From Achatina immaculata (Eukaryota > Mollusca > Gastropoda > Stylommatophora > Achatinidae), in contig CM019701.1 in the NCBI GenBank assembly GCA_009760885.1, positions 32,812,697 to 32,876,696 on the forward strand: a stretch of 64,000 nt of DNA, read 5' to 3'. This document shows positions 45,363 through 56,257 of this stretch, piece after piece. Position 1 is the first letter of the stretch. Every line of letters starts with the position of its first letter. Below the pieces are notes generated by a model that saw only the letters and a program-made list of their open reading frames with translations, had not been told where the DNA came from and made no database searches. A program made the translations under genes and the position numbers.

Positions 45363-47104
45363 TGTAGCATAGCCTTGTAAGTGATTATTATAGTTATTAT
45401 TATTAGTATTATTATTAGTGATGCGATTCATTCATTCATTCCTTTGCATGTCCCTTGCGGAACTTTGCCTCCCAAACAGCACTCCTGTAGGCCTCTCGGT
45501 TGTGAGCAAGATGGCCTGCTGCTGCTGCATCCATTTCCAGATCATCAACGATGTCTTGCAGCCATCTTCGTTTCGGTCTTCCTCTTTTTCTTTTTCCCAT
45601 TATGTATCCTTCCAATACGGTCTTCTCTAAATTATCATGACGTTTAATGTGGCCAAAATATTTAAGTTTTCTCTCTTTAATCCTCTTTACTAGCCAGCCT
45701 TCTTCAATATTAAGCTCTTGTAGTATAGATATATTTGTTCTTTTTTGTGTCCACGATATTTGGAGAACTCTTCTATAGCATTTACATTCAAAGGCATTTA
45801 TGTGCTTCTCAGCTGTTTTGTTAAGTGTCCAGGTCTCACAGGCATATGTTGCGATTATGAATATAATTAAGAATGTATTGTAGGCAGAATAGTAAAATCA
45901 AACAGCAACAGAAAAGTAGATAATTAGAAATGCAAAATGCTGACAAAGATGATAGAGGTAAACTCCCGCGACATAATATTAAGACGGGACGCTCCTAAGA
46001 GCAGATACTTAGAAATACAAAACACTAATCAAAGGTAAACAGAGGAGGCAACAGACAGACACGGCGACGCCAAAAGATAGGAATTACGAAGGAAGGACGC
46101 TCAGAAGTAAATTAGTCCAACATCTAGCCGAGATGGAAAATTAGACATTGACACTTGACTGATGCAGGAAGGGCCAAGGGTCTGGTTATCGACAGAATAG
46201 AGAACGGACTAATTTCTAAAGCGTACTCCGCGAAAGAGATAGCGGGCTTAATTAAAATAACAATTAAACTGACAGTATTGACGTGACTAACACTATGGCG
46301 TGTTGCTAATTTTAGGACGTCGTTCGCGCACGGGTTTGAAACAAAGGAGTAAACCGACTAGGTCGAGGGACCAATTAGATATTGGGAGGCGTGGCACATC
46401 GGACAGTTGACTTACGATATATAAGTCAGGGAAGTGGGCTGAGAGAGAATAGCGAGAGAAGGAAGACAGTAGAACACCGTGGGGACACGAAAGGAGAACA
46501 CAAGTAAACTAGTAGGAGAACAGGAAAGAGAACGAGAAGTAGTGTTAGACTGAAGATGTGTATCAAGTGATTTTGAAGTTTTGTTACCTTGAACTTCGAG
46601 TACGGGGATTTAGTGGAGGAATTAGTTGACCACGAATTGCAGATCTGATATAGTACTGAGTTAGGAAATGTTCTCGGATCAAGTGTAGAAGATTGTGAAG
46701 CTGAGAATATTGCCGAAATGCTCTATGTATAATAAGTTAGAACTTGATACTGTAAACAGGTGATTAAGTGTAACGACGAAACTAATGAAGTTCACGCCAT
46801 ATGATATCTTCAAATCAAGTGAACAGGTGATTATGTACAATGACGAAACTCATGAAATGCACGTCGTATGATATCTTCATTGCAAGTGATGTTATCAATT
46901 ATATGTCTGGATCTTACTTGTCAAAATAAAATTTATTCAGTGAACTTTCCATCGGACTTCTCTGATCTAGCGAATGATGTAACGTCTGTGAAACCTCGTT
47001 GTGTGATTGTGTTGATATAAGAACATCTTCAATCAGTAATAAGATAGCAAAGAGCACCATGTTATAAGGCATCATTAATATGATAGTATAAAATAACAGT
47101 GTTA
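45363..47104. mobile_element. Insertion in the minisatellite, probable solo LTR carrying an L-E LINE
   Basis: AACAGT at 45357-45362 and 47105-47110 flank the block, and removing it restores an array unit (…CAACAACAGTAAGCG…), so this is an insertion with a 6-bp (or shorter) duplication. It starts TGTAGCATAGCC. It has a TATA-like ATATATAA at 46417, an AATAAA at 46925, no ORF, and an internal ~68-bp duplication (46755-46822 and 46823-46886, each with GATATCTTCA). These fit an LTR of ~1.3 kb. The right end (GTGTTA) lacks the usual CA. Confidence 0.65.
45429..45849 (-). mobile_element. LINE family L-E (-), with 7-bp target duplication
   Basis: The (GAAT)n tail is at 45429; the minus strand encodes the post-RT region (ETWTLNKTAEKHINAFECKC, KRTNISILQELNIEEGWLVK, KYFGHIKRHDNLEKTVLEGY, RKRGRPKRRWLQDIVDDL). 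TGCGATT flanks it at 45422-45428 and 45850-45856. Confidence 0.9.
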
Positions 47105-47893
47105 AACAGTAAGCGCCGTGTTACTACAAGACAACAGCAACAACAGTAAGCGCCGTGTTACTACAAGACATCAGCAAGAACAGTAAGCGCCGTGTTACTA
47201 CAAGACATCAGCAACAACAGTAAGCGCCGTGTTACTACAAGACATCAGCAACAACAGTAAGCGCCGTGTTACTACAAGACATCAGCAACAACAGTAAGCG
47301 CCGTGTTACTACAAGACAACAGCAACAACAGTAAGCGCCGTGTTACTACAAGACAACAGTAAGCGCCGTGTTACTACAAGACAACAGTAAGTGCCGTGTT
47401 ACTACAAGACATCAGCAACAACAGTAAGCGCCGTGTTACTACAAGACAACAGCAACAACAGTAAGCGCCGTGTTACTACAAGACAACAGTAAGCGCCGTG
47501 TTACTACAAGACAACAGTAAGCGCCGTGTTACTACAAGACAACAGCAACAACAGTAAGCGCCGTGTTACTACAAGACAACAGCAACAACAGTAAGCGCCG
47601 TGTTACTACAAGACAACAGTAAGCGCCGTGTTACTACAAGACAACAGTAAGCGCCGTGTTACTACAAGACAACAGTAAGTGCCGTGTTACTACAAGACAT
47701 CAGCAACAACAGTAAGCGCCGTGTTACTACAAGACAACAGCAACAACAGTAAGCGCCGTGTTACTACAAGACAACAGTAAGCGCCGTGTTACTACAAGAC
47801 AACAGTAAGCGCCGTGTTACTACAAGACAACAGTAAGCGCCGTGTTACTACAAGACAACAGCAACAACAGTAAGCGCCGTGTTACTGCAAGAT
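47105..47893. repeat. RNase H-derived 28/37-bp minisatellite, about 24 units
   Basis: Units AACAGTAAGCGCCGTGTTAC plus TACAAGAC (28 bp), some extended by AACAGCAAC or ATCAGCAAC (37 bp). The order of short and long units repeats in larger blocks, which suggests multi-unit duplications. The last unit runs back into coding RNase H (VLLQDD, then PIYFLSHRLN). Confidence 0.97.
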
Positions 47894-48505
47894 GACCGCA
47901 CATGACAGAGGAAGGAACACCTCAGACCCATCTACTTTCTATCCCATAGACTAAATGAGTCACAACGTAAGTGGCACATCAACGAGAAAGAGACATAAGC
48001 CTTAGTGTACGCTCAGAAACTCCATAAATATGTGCTACACAACCAGTTTAGCATCCGAACAGACGGTATAGGACTTTTTAAACCTAATGAACGCCAAGCA
48101 GAAGAACTTCAAAATACAACGAAGGAGTCATTATATCCAAGCCTACACTGCAGACATCCGTCATATCGCAGGAGCACGGAACCTCGCCGACCAGTTTTCT
48201 TGGCCAGGAACAGAACAATGTAAAGGCAACAACCACCAGACAGCAGAAACTATCAACAAACAGTATAACATGTTTGAAATAAACACCATCAACTCTTCAT
48301 CCTTTCTGCCAACTGATTTCCCTATGTACGATCCTTTTCTGCAACCCCAACCACTATCTGAAGTCTTACCAGTCCCTCACAAACAGTTACCATCCCCTCC
48401 CATCATGTCAAATGAGCAAGATCTTGACGAAGAGATAAGACAGCTCAAAGCAGATATGAAGCACAATCTATTACCGAAGAAATGGAGTGAAAAGTTCAGA
48501 ACAGT

Positions 48506-49951
48506 AGATAACATTCTATACAAAGCAAAAGAAGATGACAACGAACACAGATTGAGAACCGTCTTGCCCAAACATCTAAGGCAACAGGCGTTATGACAAT
48601 ACCACGATAATAACGGGCATATAGGAACAGAAAAAACGCCGAAAGCCATTCAGATAGGATACTATTGGAAAGAGACAGAACATAAACCAGCACGTAAACC
48701 ACTGCCTAACGTGCAAAACAAGAAACTTGCTACCCCTGAAAAATCCGCTAGAAATATCCGATACCCCACCGGCATGCATGCTGAAATTAAGTATCGACTG
48801 TTCAGGACCTTGCCCAGTCACTACAGCAGGCAACAAGTACATCGTGCATGTAACGAACGAATATTCCGTTTGGACGGTGTGTTTTCTAGCGTCAAACATC
48901 CAAACAAAAAAAAAAAAGTAGCAGACATCATCCCAAGACAAGGAGTACCGGTTACTATAGTCACAGACAATGGTCCCGAGTTCTGTGGAGAACATTTCCA
49001 AACTATGGTGAAACGCTATAACATTCGCCATATCTTCACCACACCAAACCGTCCTAAACCCAACGGGACAAACATCAGAAACAGCATCGCACATTAAACG
49101 ATAATGTGGCCAAATCGGTAAACACCGAAGTCAGTAAATGGGACGAGTACTTGACACAGGCGGTGGCAGCGATGAATATGAACATTTCTAAACGAACAGG
49201 ATACTCCTCGTTTTTCCTCATGTACGGTAGACAACATTCTATACAAAGCAAAAGAAGATGACAACGAACACAGATTGAGAACCGTCTTGCCCAAACATCT
49301 AAGGCAACAGGCGTTATGACAATACCACGATAATAACGGGCATATAGGAACAGAAAAAACGCCGAAAGCCATTCAGATAGGATACTATTGGAAAGAGACA
49401 GAACATAAACCAGCACGTAAACCACTGCCTAACGTGCAAAACAAGAAACTTGCTACCCCTGAAAAATCCGCTAGAAATATCCGATACCCCACCGGCATGC
49501 ATGCTGAAATTAAGTATCGACTGTTCAGGACCTTGCCCAGTCACTACAGCAGGCAACAAGTACATCGTGCATGTAACGAACGAATATTCCGTTTGGACGG
49601 TGTGTTTTCTAGCGTCAAACATCCAAACAAAAAAAAAAAAGTAGCAGACATCATCCCAAGACAAGGAGTACCGGTTACTATAGTCACAGACAATGGTCCC
49701 GAGTTCTGTGGAGAACATTTCCAAACTATGGTGAAACGCTATAACATTCGCCATATCTTCACCACACCAAACCGTCCTAAACCCAACGGGACAAACATCA
49801 GAAACAGCATCGCACATTAAACGATAATGTGGCCAAATCGGTAAACACCGAAGTCAGTAAATGGGACGAGTACTTGACACAGGCGGTGGCAGCGATGAAT
49901 ATGAACATTTCTAAACGAACAGGATACTCCTCGTTTTTCCTCATGTACGGT
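48506..49951. repeat. 723-bp tandem duplication within gypsy integrase
   Basis: 48506-49228 and 49229-49951 are near identical, offset by 723 bases. Both breakpoints carry GTAGA followed by an A-rich dinucleotide, so microhomology-mediated or unequal exchange is likely. 723 is a multiple of three, but stops already break the frame. Confidence 0.95.
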
Positions 49952-50589
49952 AGACACCCCATTCTACCTATGAACGCCATCTTGAGACTATGTACACACA
50001 GCTACAGTGGAAATGATTCTGTAGAACACGCTCTAATGAAACAACATAGGCCTTTGTACAAGTGATATACCACATAAACAATACCAAAGACGCCCGAAAG
50101 CAAAAGTACGACAAAAGAAGCACAACTGAGGACATCTCTGTGGGCGATCCAGTATGCTTATTAAACCACCAAAACATGATAACGAATGGAAAACGGGATT
50201 CTTTTTTCTAAGAAAATTATCCGCAGTATCATTCATAATAAAGAAACCACCTGACAGGGAAAATACAACGAGTCCACGCAAACCATTTGAGAAAGGCCAA
50301 ACAACAGTGGAATATCCGTACAGACGACAGAAACAATCAGCGCAGACAGGTTACACTCAGTATAGCACCGAACAACGATGACGACACAGACGACGAGATA
50401 GTAGTATACTCCTAGGAATCAGAGACCGAAGCCGACAATATCCAAGTAGAAATAAATGAGGAAGAATTGGCTCCCAGTGCATATGTGGGAATAGACAAGG
50501 AAAACATGACACATAACAGACCCATGCCGAACAAGGGTCATACTGAAAGACGTGAGCAAATGTTTTCTTAAAAATCAGAATTTATAGAT

Positions 50590-51060
50590 AGAGTAAATAT
50601 AAATGTATCACATTAATCTGTAGCCTTTTCTTCACTTTTAAACATAATCTCCTTTTCTCTGCACACATTTTTCCCATCTTTGCAAGTTTGAAAATATCCT
50701 CCCGGTAGAATTCCGCTCCAGCTGACCGAAGGCACAGATGCACTGCTTTCTGGACGTTCTCTCATGTGTCGTAGCGATGTCCTCACATTTGTTCTTCCAT
50801 AAAACCAAAAAAAGATGGTAATCACTGGGTGCCGATTTCAGATAATGTGACGCGTCTCTCATCTTTAATGATGTCGTCAACCCTTTCCACGTTGCGTTCA
50901 GTGGAGACAGTTCGAGGGCGACCACTGCGAGGCATATCTTGGATGCCCGTATTTCCATCTTTGAAATGTTTCACCCACAAACAACACGCAACCACAGATG
51001 CAAGAAACCACTGACATCGCACTGGCAGAAACACAGCAATGACTTAAAGATCAAGTAAAC
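50590..51060 (-). mobile_element. Mariner deletion derivative
   Basis: The minus strand reads LWVKHFKDGNTGIQDMPRSG, RPRTVSTERNVERVDDIIKD and ERRVTLSEIGTQ (N-terminal helix-turn-helix region), then at ~50825 jumps to SDYHLFLVLWKNKCEDIATT and a C-terminus with GRIFSNLQRWEKCVQRKGDY. The catalytic middle is gone. It is inserted just downstream of the gypsy integrase end. Confidence 0.8.
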
Positions 51061-51370
51061 TACATGAGAAATCAGGGTGCAAGGCCCAAATCACAGTGCA
51101 CCAAGACAAACATTACCACTCCATCCACACAAGTACAAGAACACTAACCACCCGCCACATCAGAAGACGTGACTACAGAGCATTGTCTCGAGCAACGAGA
51201 AGACATTACATGACCAAATACAGCACATGAGAAATACTGCAAGTCACACTAAACTACAGAAATAAGCCAGATCAACATACCAACGAACAGTCTAACCTTG
51301 GGAAAGCGACACGCCACTGCGTAATCACGCTTCGCCACGCATGGACGTACGTGGTGTACCACTCGCAACA
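51061..51370. other. No recognisable gene
   Basis: Possibly 3' non-coding sequence of the gypsy element; nothing diagnostic. Confidence 0.35.
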
Positions 51371-51670
51371 TTAAGCATGGACTTACATCCACTACGTACA
51401 TTACATGTACGCACTGACATACATCCACTACGTACATTACATGTACGCACGGACATAACATCCAATACTCGTAACATTACATGTACGCACGGACATACAT
51501 CCACTATGTACGTTACATGTACGCACGGACATACATCCACTATTCGTAACATTACATGTACGCACGGATATACATCCAATACTCGTAACATTACATGTAC
51601 GCACGGACATACATCCACTATGTATGTTACATATACGCACAGACATACATCCACTATTCGTAACATTACC
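51371..51670. repeat. ~34-40-bp minisatellite (ACATGTACGCACGGACATACATCC)
   Basis: About eight units containing TTACATGTACGCACGGACAT plus ACATCCACTA and a variable TACGTA/TTCGTAA. TACATGTA is palindromic. Cys-rich and His-rich open frames on both strands are artefacts of the array. Confidence 0.92.
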
Positions 51671-51927
51671 GCCGTCATGAATTCTACCCACTCTACCACT
51701 AACGCATGGCCAGCAACAACAACATACATAACCAGCCAATACCATGTACGCTCTGACATTTTTTTGTCTTTGAGGCAAACGTTTATTCCTTGTGGGGAAA
51801 ATTCTACTGAGATTCCCACAGTTAATTATAGTGGAGTCCATGAACTTGTATTACGCCAACAGAACTTGTGCTCTAACTAGTGAATCAGCTGATCTGGCGG
51901 TCAGTCAGTTAAAGGCCAAAGCACCCA

Positions 51928-52064
51928 GAGTCAATCAATCAGTCAAGTGCCGTGCCGCGTGGCGTAGGCGATCATTTCTCTCCACAATTCCCTGTCTTTA
52001 GACTTGATTATAAGATCCGCCAGTGACTTTCTTCCTAGCCATACTGACAGTCCATCCAGTAACT

Positions 52065-52098
<34 letters not shown>

Positions 52099-52225
52099 CT
52101 CTCTGTCTTCCTCTGTCTCTTCTTCCCTTAATTTTTCCAGTTGCCACAATGCGTTCCAGTTTTCCTCTTCTCAGAAAATGTCCTACAAATCTGGCTATAC
52201 CGAGTATAATGACACGCAACGCTGA
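51928..52225 (-). mobile_element. LINE 3' end (family L-D), second copy
   Basis: Minus strand: IARFVGHFLRRGKLERIVAT, an expanded (GA)n/RERERE stretch in the basic region, KLLDGLSVWLGRKSLADLII, DRELWREMIAYATRHGT, then the GACTGATTGATTGACT tail. The basic motif contains a ~40-bp CT/GA microsatellite absent from the 19.2-kb copy. Confidence 0.85.
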
Positions 52226-52484
52226 GTCAACAAATCATGGTCAACAAATAGCAGACATTTACCACCACCAGTAAACAACATCTTGCGTTTATATCACATA
52301 ACTAGCCCAATCAGACGGACAGTCATTACAGGTCAGAGTCTAGTATCATAGAGAGCTTCAGAAAAATTTGCGCTGGTCGCAAAAGGGAATTAAACACCTT
52401 AGGATATATTTTAGGATCTATAGTAATAGTACAATTTGTTTGTATTCCATACACAAATATTTTTTAAACAAAGCTCGGGGGGAG

Positions 52485-53512
52485 TGTGCATGGAATAGAT
52501 AAGCAAATAGTTACCTGGGTTGGTTGGCAACCCTGAGAGTAGGAATAATGGGTCAGTTACCGGTCAATTTTCAGAGGTGCCCAACTCTGAGGAAAAAAAA
52601 AGCGGCTTACTGTCCCAGTACATAAAGATAACATGAGAGAATTTTAATCAGTCGGGATTTTGTACGCTGAGCGGATCGGGGAAGGTCATGTTGTCGTTCG
52701 TGAGCGTATGAAAATGTATTTCGTCTGTGGCATGTAAGTTTTAGATTAATACTGAGGCTTATATTTCTGTCATGTGGACGTGTGGAAAAACTGTGCTGTC
52801 GACTCCTCCGATCCGTGCCGACCCACTTAGGTATGGTTAGGATAACTGAAGGTTACATCAATAATTATAATTCTAGTGTGACATATTTGTCTATGTAAGA
52901 TTTAGAGATTTTAGTAATGTGCAATGATGGCTCATGCGTGCACATACATACGGTTTGCTGAAATTTATTAATATGTATCTTGCAACAATTATTGCCAGTT
53001 AGTTCCTTATAGTACATCAGATACTCAATCATTAAATGACAAAGATTTGAGATTTTTGTATGATTATGTACAATTGGTTAAAATTGATTCTTTAAAAATT
53101 CCACTGTCGATCAAGATAATCTAGGAGTCTGAATATTTAAGGAAATCATTTTAATGGTTATGTTGTTAACGATAAAGCTGATGAACAATGGTATAAAATG
53201 ATCCTTTGTTTGATTTTGCTAACTGTGTAAAATGACGATTTTAACAATAGAAGTTTATGATTATTTGAAAAATTGTTTAATTGTGTTTTCTTTTCATTTG
53301 TGTAATATGTCGATGTGTGGTGTATAATCACCCTTAAACCATACCATATAAATACAGTATAACAATATTATAAATCAACAGAAAGTTATTAGCACCACCA
53401 AAAATAGTACTTATTCTTATACCTTTGAAAACTGACCTGTAACTGACCCATTATTCCTACTCTCAGGGTTGCCAACCAACCCAAGTAACTATTTGCTTAT
53501 CTATTCCCTACA
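52485..53512. mobile_element. LTR-like block with ~95-bp terminal inverted repeats (possible gypsy 3' LTR)
   Basis: It starts TGTGCATGGAATAGATAAGC and ends CTTATCTATTCCCTACA; the ~95 bases at each end are near-perfect inverted copies (CAACCCTGAGAGTAGGAATA on the left, its complement at ~53452). AAGCTCGGGGGGAG stands directly before it, like a polypurine tract. TG...CA ends, PPT, a CATAAAG and a TCAGT initiator-like site (~52650) favour an LTR; the long inverted repeats favour a DNA transposon. No ORF lies inside. A truncated relative is at 36190-36556. Confidence 0.7.
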
Positions 53513-53882
53513 AACCTACACTTTTCCATCTTCCAATATACTTTACAACGAGTTTGGAAGTACAACTCTTCAGTTATCACTGTCCCAACAATATCCACTA
53601 CTTCTTTCTAACCCATTTTAATGGGTTTTTTTTTGTCATTATTTCCCTGCCATCTTCTGCAAACCACCGATAGCGTGAGAGTGAAGGGTAAGCCTGCAGC
53701 GCTTGTACAAAACGAACCATAACGTGCCAAGATTCTGTCACGTCATGTAGTGCTCCGTTGAAACCTGCCAGGCGAACCACGATCGATGTGGCCCTTATCG
53801 TGGGTGAAGTTCACCGTGGGGAAACTGACATTGAGTATCACTGAAAGAATATTGTTTCGCTCTGCTGTGGTCGCCCCGGAAA

Positions 53883-54152
53883 ATGATGAAAGCCCTGGCA
53901 GCCAGCAACTGTCGTCATTATTGCGCAGAAGAGCCAAATTCTCCGCCTTGTAGCATTGACGTCAAGGACAACAACTCTTTGTGTATAAAGGACAAAAATT
54001 ATTGCATGGTATGTCAAAGATTTGGACTTTTCTCCAACAGATTTTTTAGGTTAGAGTGGTCGGTCATCAAGCACACGCTGGAGCAGAACTTGCTGGCAGA
54101 CAATTGGATTCTCCAAAGAGGACAAGGAGAAGGCCTCGGTGTATCAAAATAA
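53883..54152 (+). CDS. Hypothetical 89-codon ORF, unassigned
   Basis: An open frame from ATG encodes a protein with eight cysteines, including NCRHYC, PPCSIDV, and NYCMVCQRFGLFSNRFF, and ends GEGLGVSK directly before an AATAAAG (54147-54154). I recognise no domain. It could be the last exon of a gene, a degraded transposon ORF, or chance. Codon use is not strikingly biased. The stretch 53513-53882 before it holds nothing I can name. Confidence 0.25.
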   Translation: MMKALAASNCRHYCAEEPNSPPCSIDVKDNNSLCIKDKNYCMVCQRFGLFSNRFFRLEWSVIKHTLEQNLLADNWILQRGQGEGLGVSK

Positions 54153-54364
54153 AGCTAATTAACAGAGAATGAGATTTGAACCATTCATTGTACAAATGTT
54201 AGCAACCACCTAGCAGTGAGGACCATTTCTAATTCGGCCATGCTGTAGGCTCTATCTACTGAAACAGTACACATCAATGAGAGCATTTATTGTTATTATC
54301 AGATAATATCTGGGGGAATTTAACAAATCAGGCAATATTTTTTGCATACCATTTAAATCATGAA

Positions 54365-54762
54365 TAATCTACCACCTATACACTTCTTACATTGTTTGTA
54401 CACTACATACATTGTCTATACTTTACTTACACTAATCCACATTGCCTGTACGCTAACTACATTGCCTGTACAGTTGCCTGTACACTACCTACATTGTCTA
54501 TACACTACCAACATTGCCTGTACATTATTTACACTGTCTATATGCAATATACATTGCCTGCACACTACCTGCATTGTCTGCACACTACATGCATTGTCTG
54601 TACACTATATACATTTTATGCATACTACTTATATTGTTTGTACACTACCTACATTGTATGTACACTACCTACTTTGTCTGTACACTACCTTCATTGTCTA
54701 TACACTACATGCATTGTCTATACACTACATTGTCGCACACTGCCTACATTATCTGTACAATA
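54365..54762. repeat. ~20-bp minisatellite, left part, split by a mariner
   Basis: About eighteen units of TGTACACTACCTACATTGTC. The array resumes at 56053-56175. Confidence 0.92.
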
Positions 54763-56053
54763 TAGAAGGTCCGAAATTAAGTAATGAGACTGATTTTAAT
54801 ATGGCCAAAACAAAAATGCCATATATGAAGCAAATCATGGAATCCAAAGAAGCAACTTTCATCTGTGATCTGGCAACTTTTCATCGCCACCCGATAAGCA
54901 GCAGACAAACAAGTCGCCATTTTATATTAAATTCTGATTAAAACTCGGAAAAAGTGCCATTGAGACAGTTGAATTGGTGCGACAAGTTTAAGGCAATAAT
55001 TGTTTATCTCGTGCACAGATATTAAGGTGTTATTCACGATTCAAAAATGGTGTAGAAACGATTACAAATGCAACTAGACATAGACGGCCAATTTCTGTTC
55101 GTAATGAGGAACTCATTGCAAAAGTCGGGGAACGGATACAAGATGATCGTTGTTTGACTATGAGGATGATAGCAGATGAATGTGGTATTAACTTAGAGAC
55201 CATTCTTAAAATTTTAGTGGAAGATTTGGGCAATAAAAAAATTCCTTGCCGGTTTGTACCACATGCGTTGTCTGATGGCCAAAAACATCAGCGTGTTGAG
55301 TATGCAGAAGACATCATCAAAACGTGTCGCAGAAATAAACATTTCTTAAATTTGATTGTTGCAGAGGATGAAACATAGATTTTCCGCTATTATCCCATAA
55401 CTAAGCGCCAAAGTGCTCAGTGGAAGTCATCATCATCACCAAAGGGAAAAAAAATTCGTCTTCAAAAGTCGAAAGTGAAGACAACGTTGGCGTGCTTCTA
55501 CGGCAACAAAAGATTTATTCACAAAGAATTTATTCCAGAGGGACAGACTGCCACGGCCAAAATTTAAGTATTTTGAAACGCCTGTTGAAAAGGATTCTCC
55601 GAGTCCGACCCGAGTATTCAACACCTGGCAGTTTTTTCCTTCCTAATGATAATGCACCGGCTCACCGGGCGATAGTTGTACAGAAATTTTTGGCTCAAAA
55701 ACAAGTGTGTGTTCTCAACCATACACCCTGTTCCCCAGATTTGTCTCCCTGCGATTATTTTCTACTCCCAAAATTAAAGTTACCATTGAAAGGACGCTTC
55801 TTTGACAATACCGATGACATCCAAAGGGCCGTAACATCGAGTTTAAGGGCCATACCAACAGAAGAACTGCAGAAGTCGTTCCAGTGTGTTAGATCGTGTC
55901 ACTCGCTGTATCAATGCACAGGGGGCTCACTTTGAATAAAATACAGGTTATATCTTCAACTGTTGTTTATTTTATTTTGTATGGAATTAGTCTCATTACT
56001 AATTTTTTTTTGATTTAATTATATATAATCAAACACAATTATGTCTGACCCTG
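54763..56053 (+). mobile_element. Mariner transposon, full length but broken
   Basis: Lies between TA dinucleotides in the minisatellite. The left end GAAGGTCCGAAATTAAGTA plus ATGAGAC is echoed by the right-side complement (GTCTCATTACTAATTT at ~55990 and GTCTGACCCTG at the outer end); the right end carries ~35 extra AT-rich bases. Transposase pieces on the plus strand: SRFKNGVETITNATRHRRPI, RIQDDRCLTMRMIADECGIN, LNLIVAEDET (first Asp), FLPNDNAPAHRAIVVQKFLA (second Asp), CSPDLSPCDYFLLPKLK (third Asp) and TSSLRAIPTEELQKSFQ. All three catalytic Asp are kept. Stops after EDET and at ~55566 and frameshifts inactivate it. Confidence 0.9.
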
Positions 56054-56175
56054 TATACATTGTACATTACCTACATTTCCTGTACCTACTTACATTGCTT
56101 GTACACTACGTACTTTGTCTATACAAAAAAGTACCTACTTTGTATGTACACTACCTACATTTGCCAGTATCTTGC
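56053..56175. repeat. ~20-bp minisatellite, right part
   Basis: Units such as TGTACACTACGTACTTTGTC continue the 54365-54762 array. Confidence 0.85.
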
Positions 56176-56257
56176 ACAACAGTGGAACATGACTAGGGAA
56201 AAAAAATCTGCTCGTATCTCGTGTCTGGATAACTAAATTCAATTCTCAGTCCTGATT

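Larger units (their letters stand above)
44985..50545 (+). mobile_element. Ty3/gypsy retrotransposon pol (RT end, RNase H, integrase), decayed and expanded
   Basis: In order: the RT-RNase H connection (ATPKTIKQLRSFIETISYYR, IDNFSHKAEPL at ~45040), then RNase H starting LYTDASATTVSSVLLQD (~45262), blown up into a minisatellite. RNase H resumes at ~47885 (PIYFLSHRLNESQRKWHINE, YAQKLHKYVLHNQFSIRTD, AYTADIRHIAGARNLADQFS). Integrase follows: QYHDNNGHIGTEKTPKAIQI (zinc-binding), LSIDCSGPCPVTTAGNKYIV (first Asp), IVTDNGPEFCGEHFQTMVKR (second Asp), PNGTNIRNSIAH where the third catalytic Glu is Ile, then SKRTGYSSFFLMYGRHPILP and a GPY-like KPPKHDNEWKTGFFFLRKL. It has stops, frameshifts and a 723-bp duplication. 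Gag, protease and most of RT are absent. Confidence 0.93.

Noticed and set aside
47105..47893. Regularly spaced direct repeats that could be mistaken for a CRISPR array
   Set aside because: Units are 28/37 bp head to tail without unique spacers, and derive from pol coding sequence in a eukaryotic genome.
51325..51880. Cys-rich and His/Thr-rich ORFs (134-179 codons) on both strands
   Set aside because: They exist only because the ~36-bp array lacks stops; no start context or homology.
54360..54941. Long Tyr/Leu/Cys ORFs resembling membrane proteins
   Set aside because: Translation of the ~20-bp TACACTACCTACATTG array in its frames.
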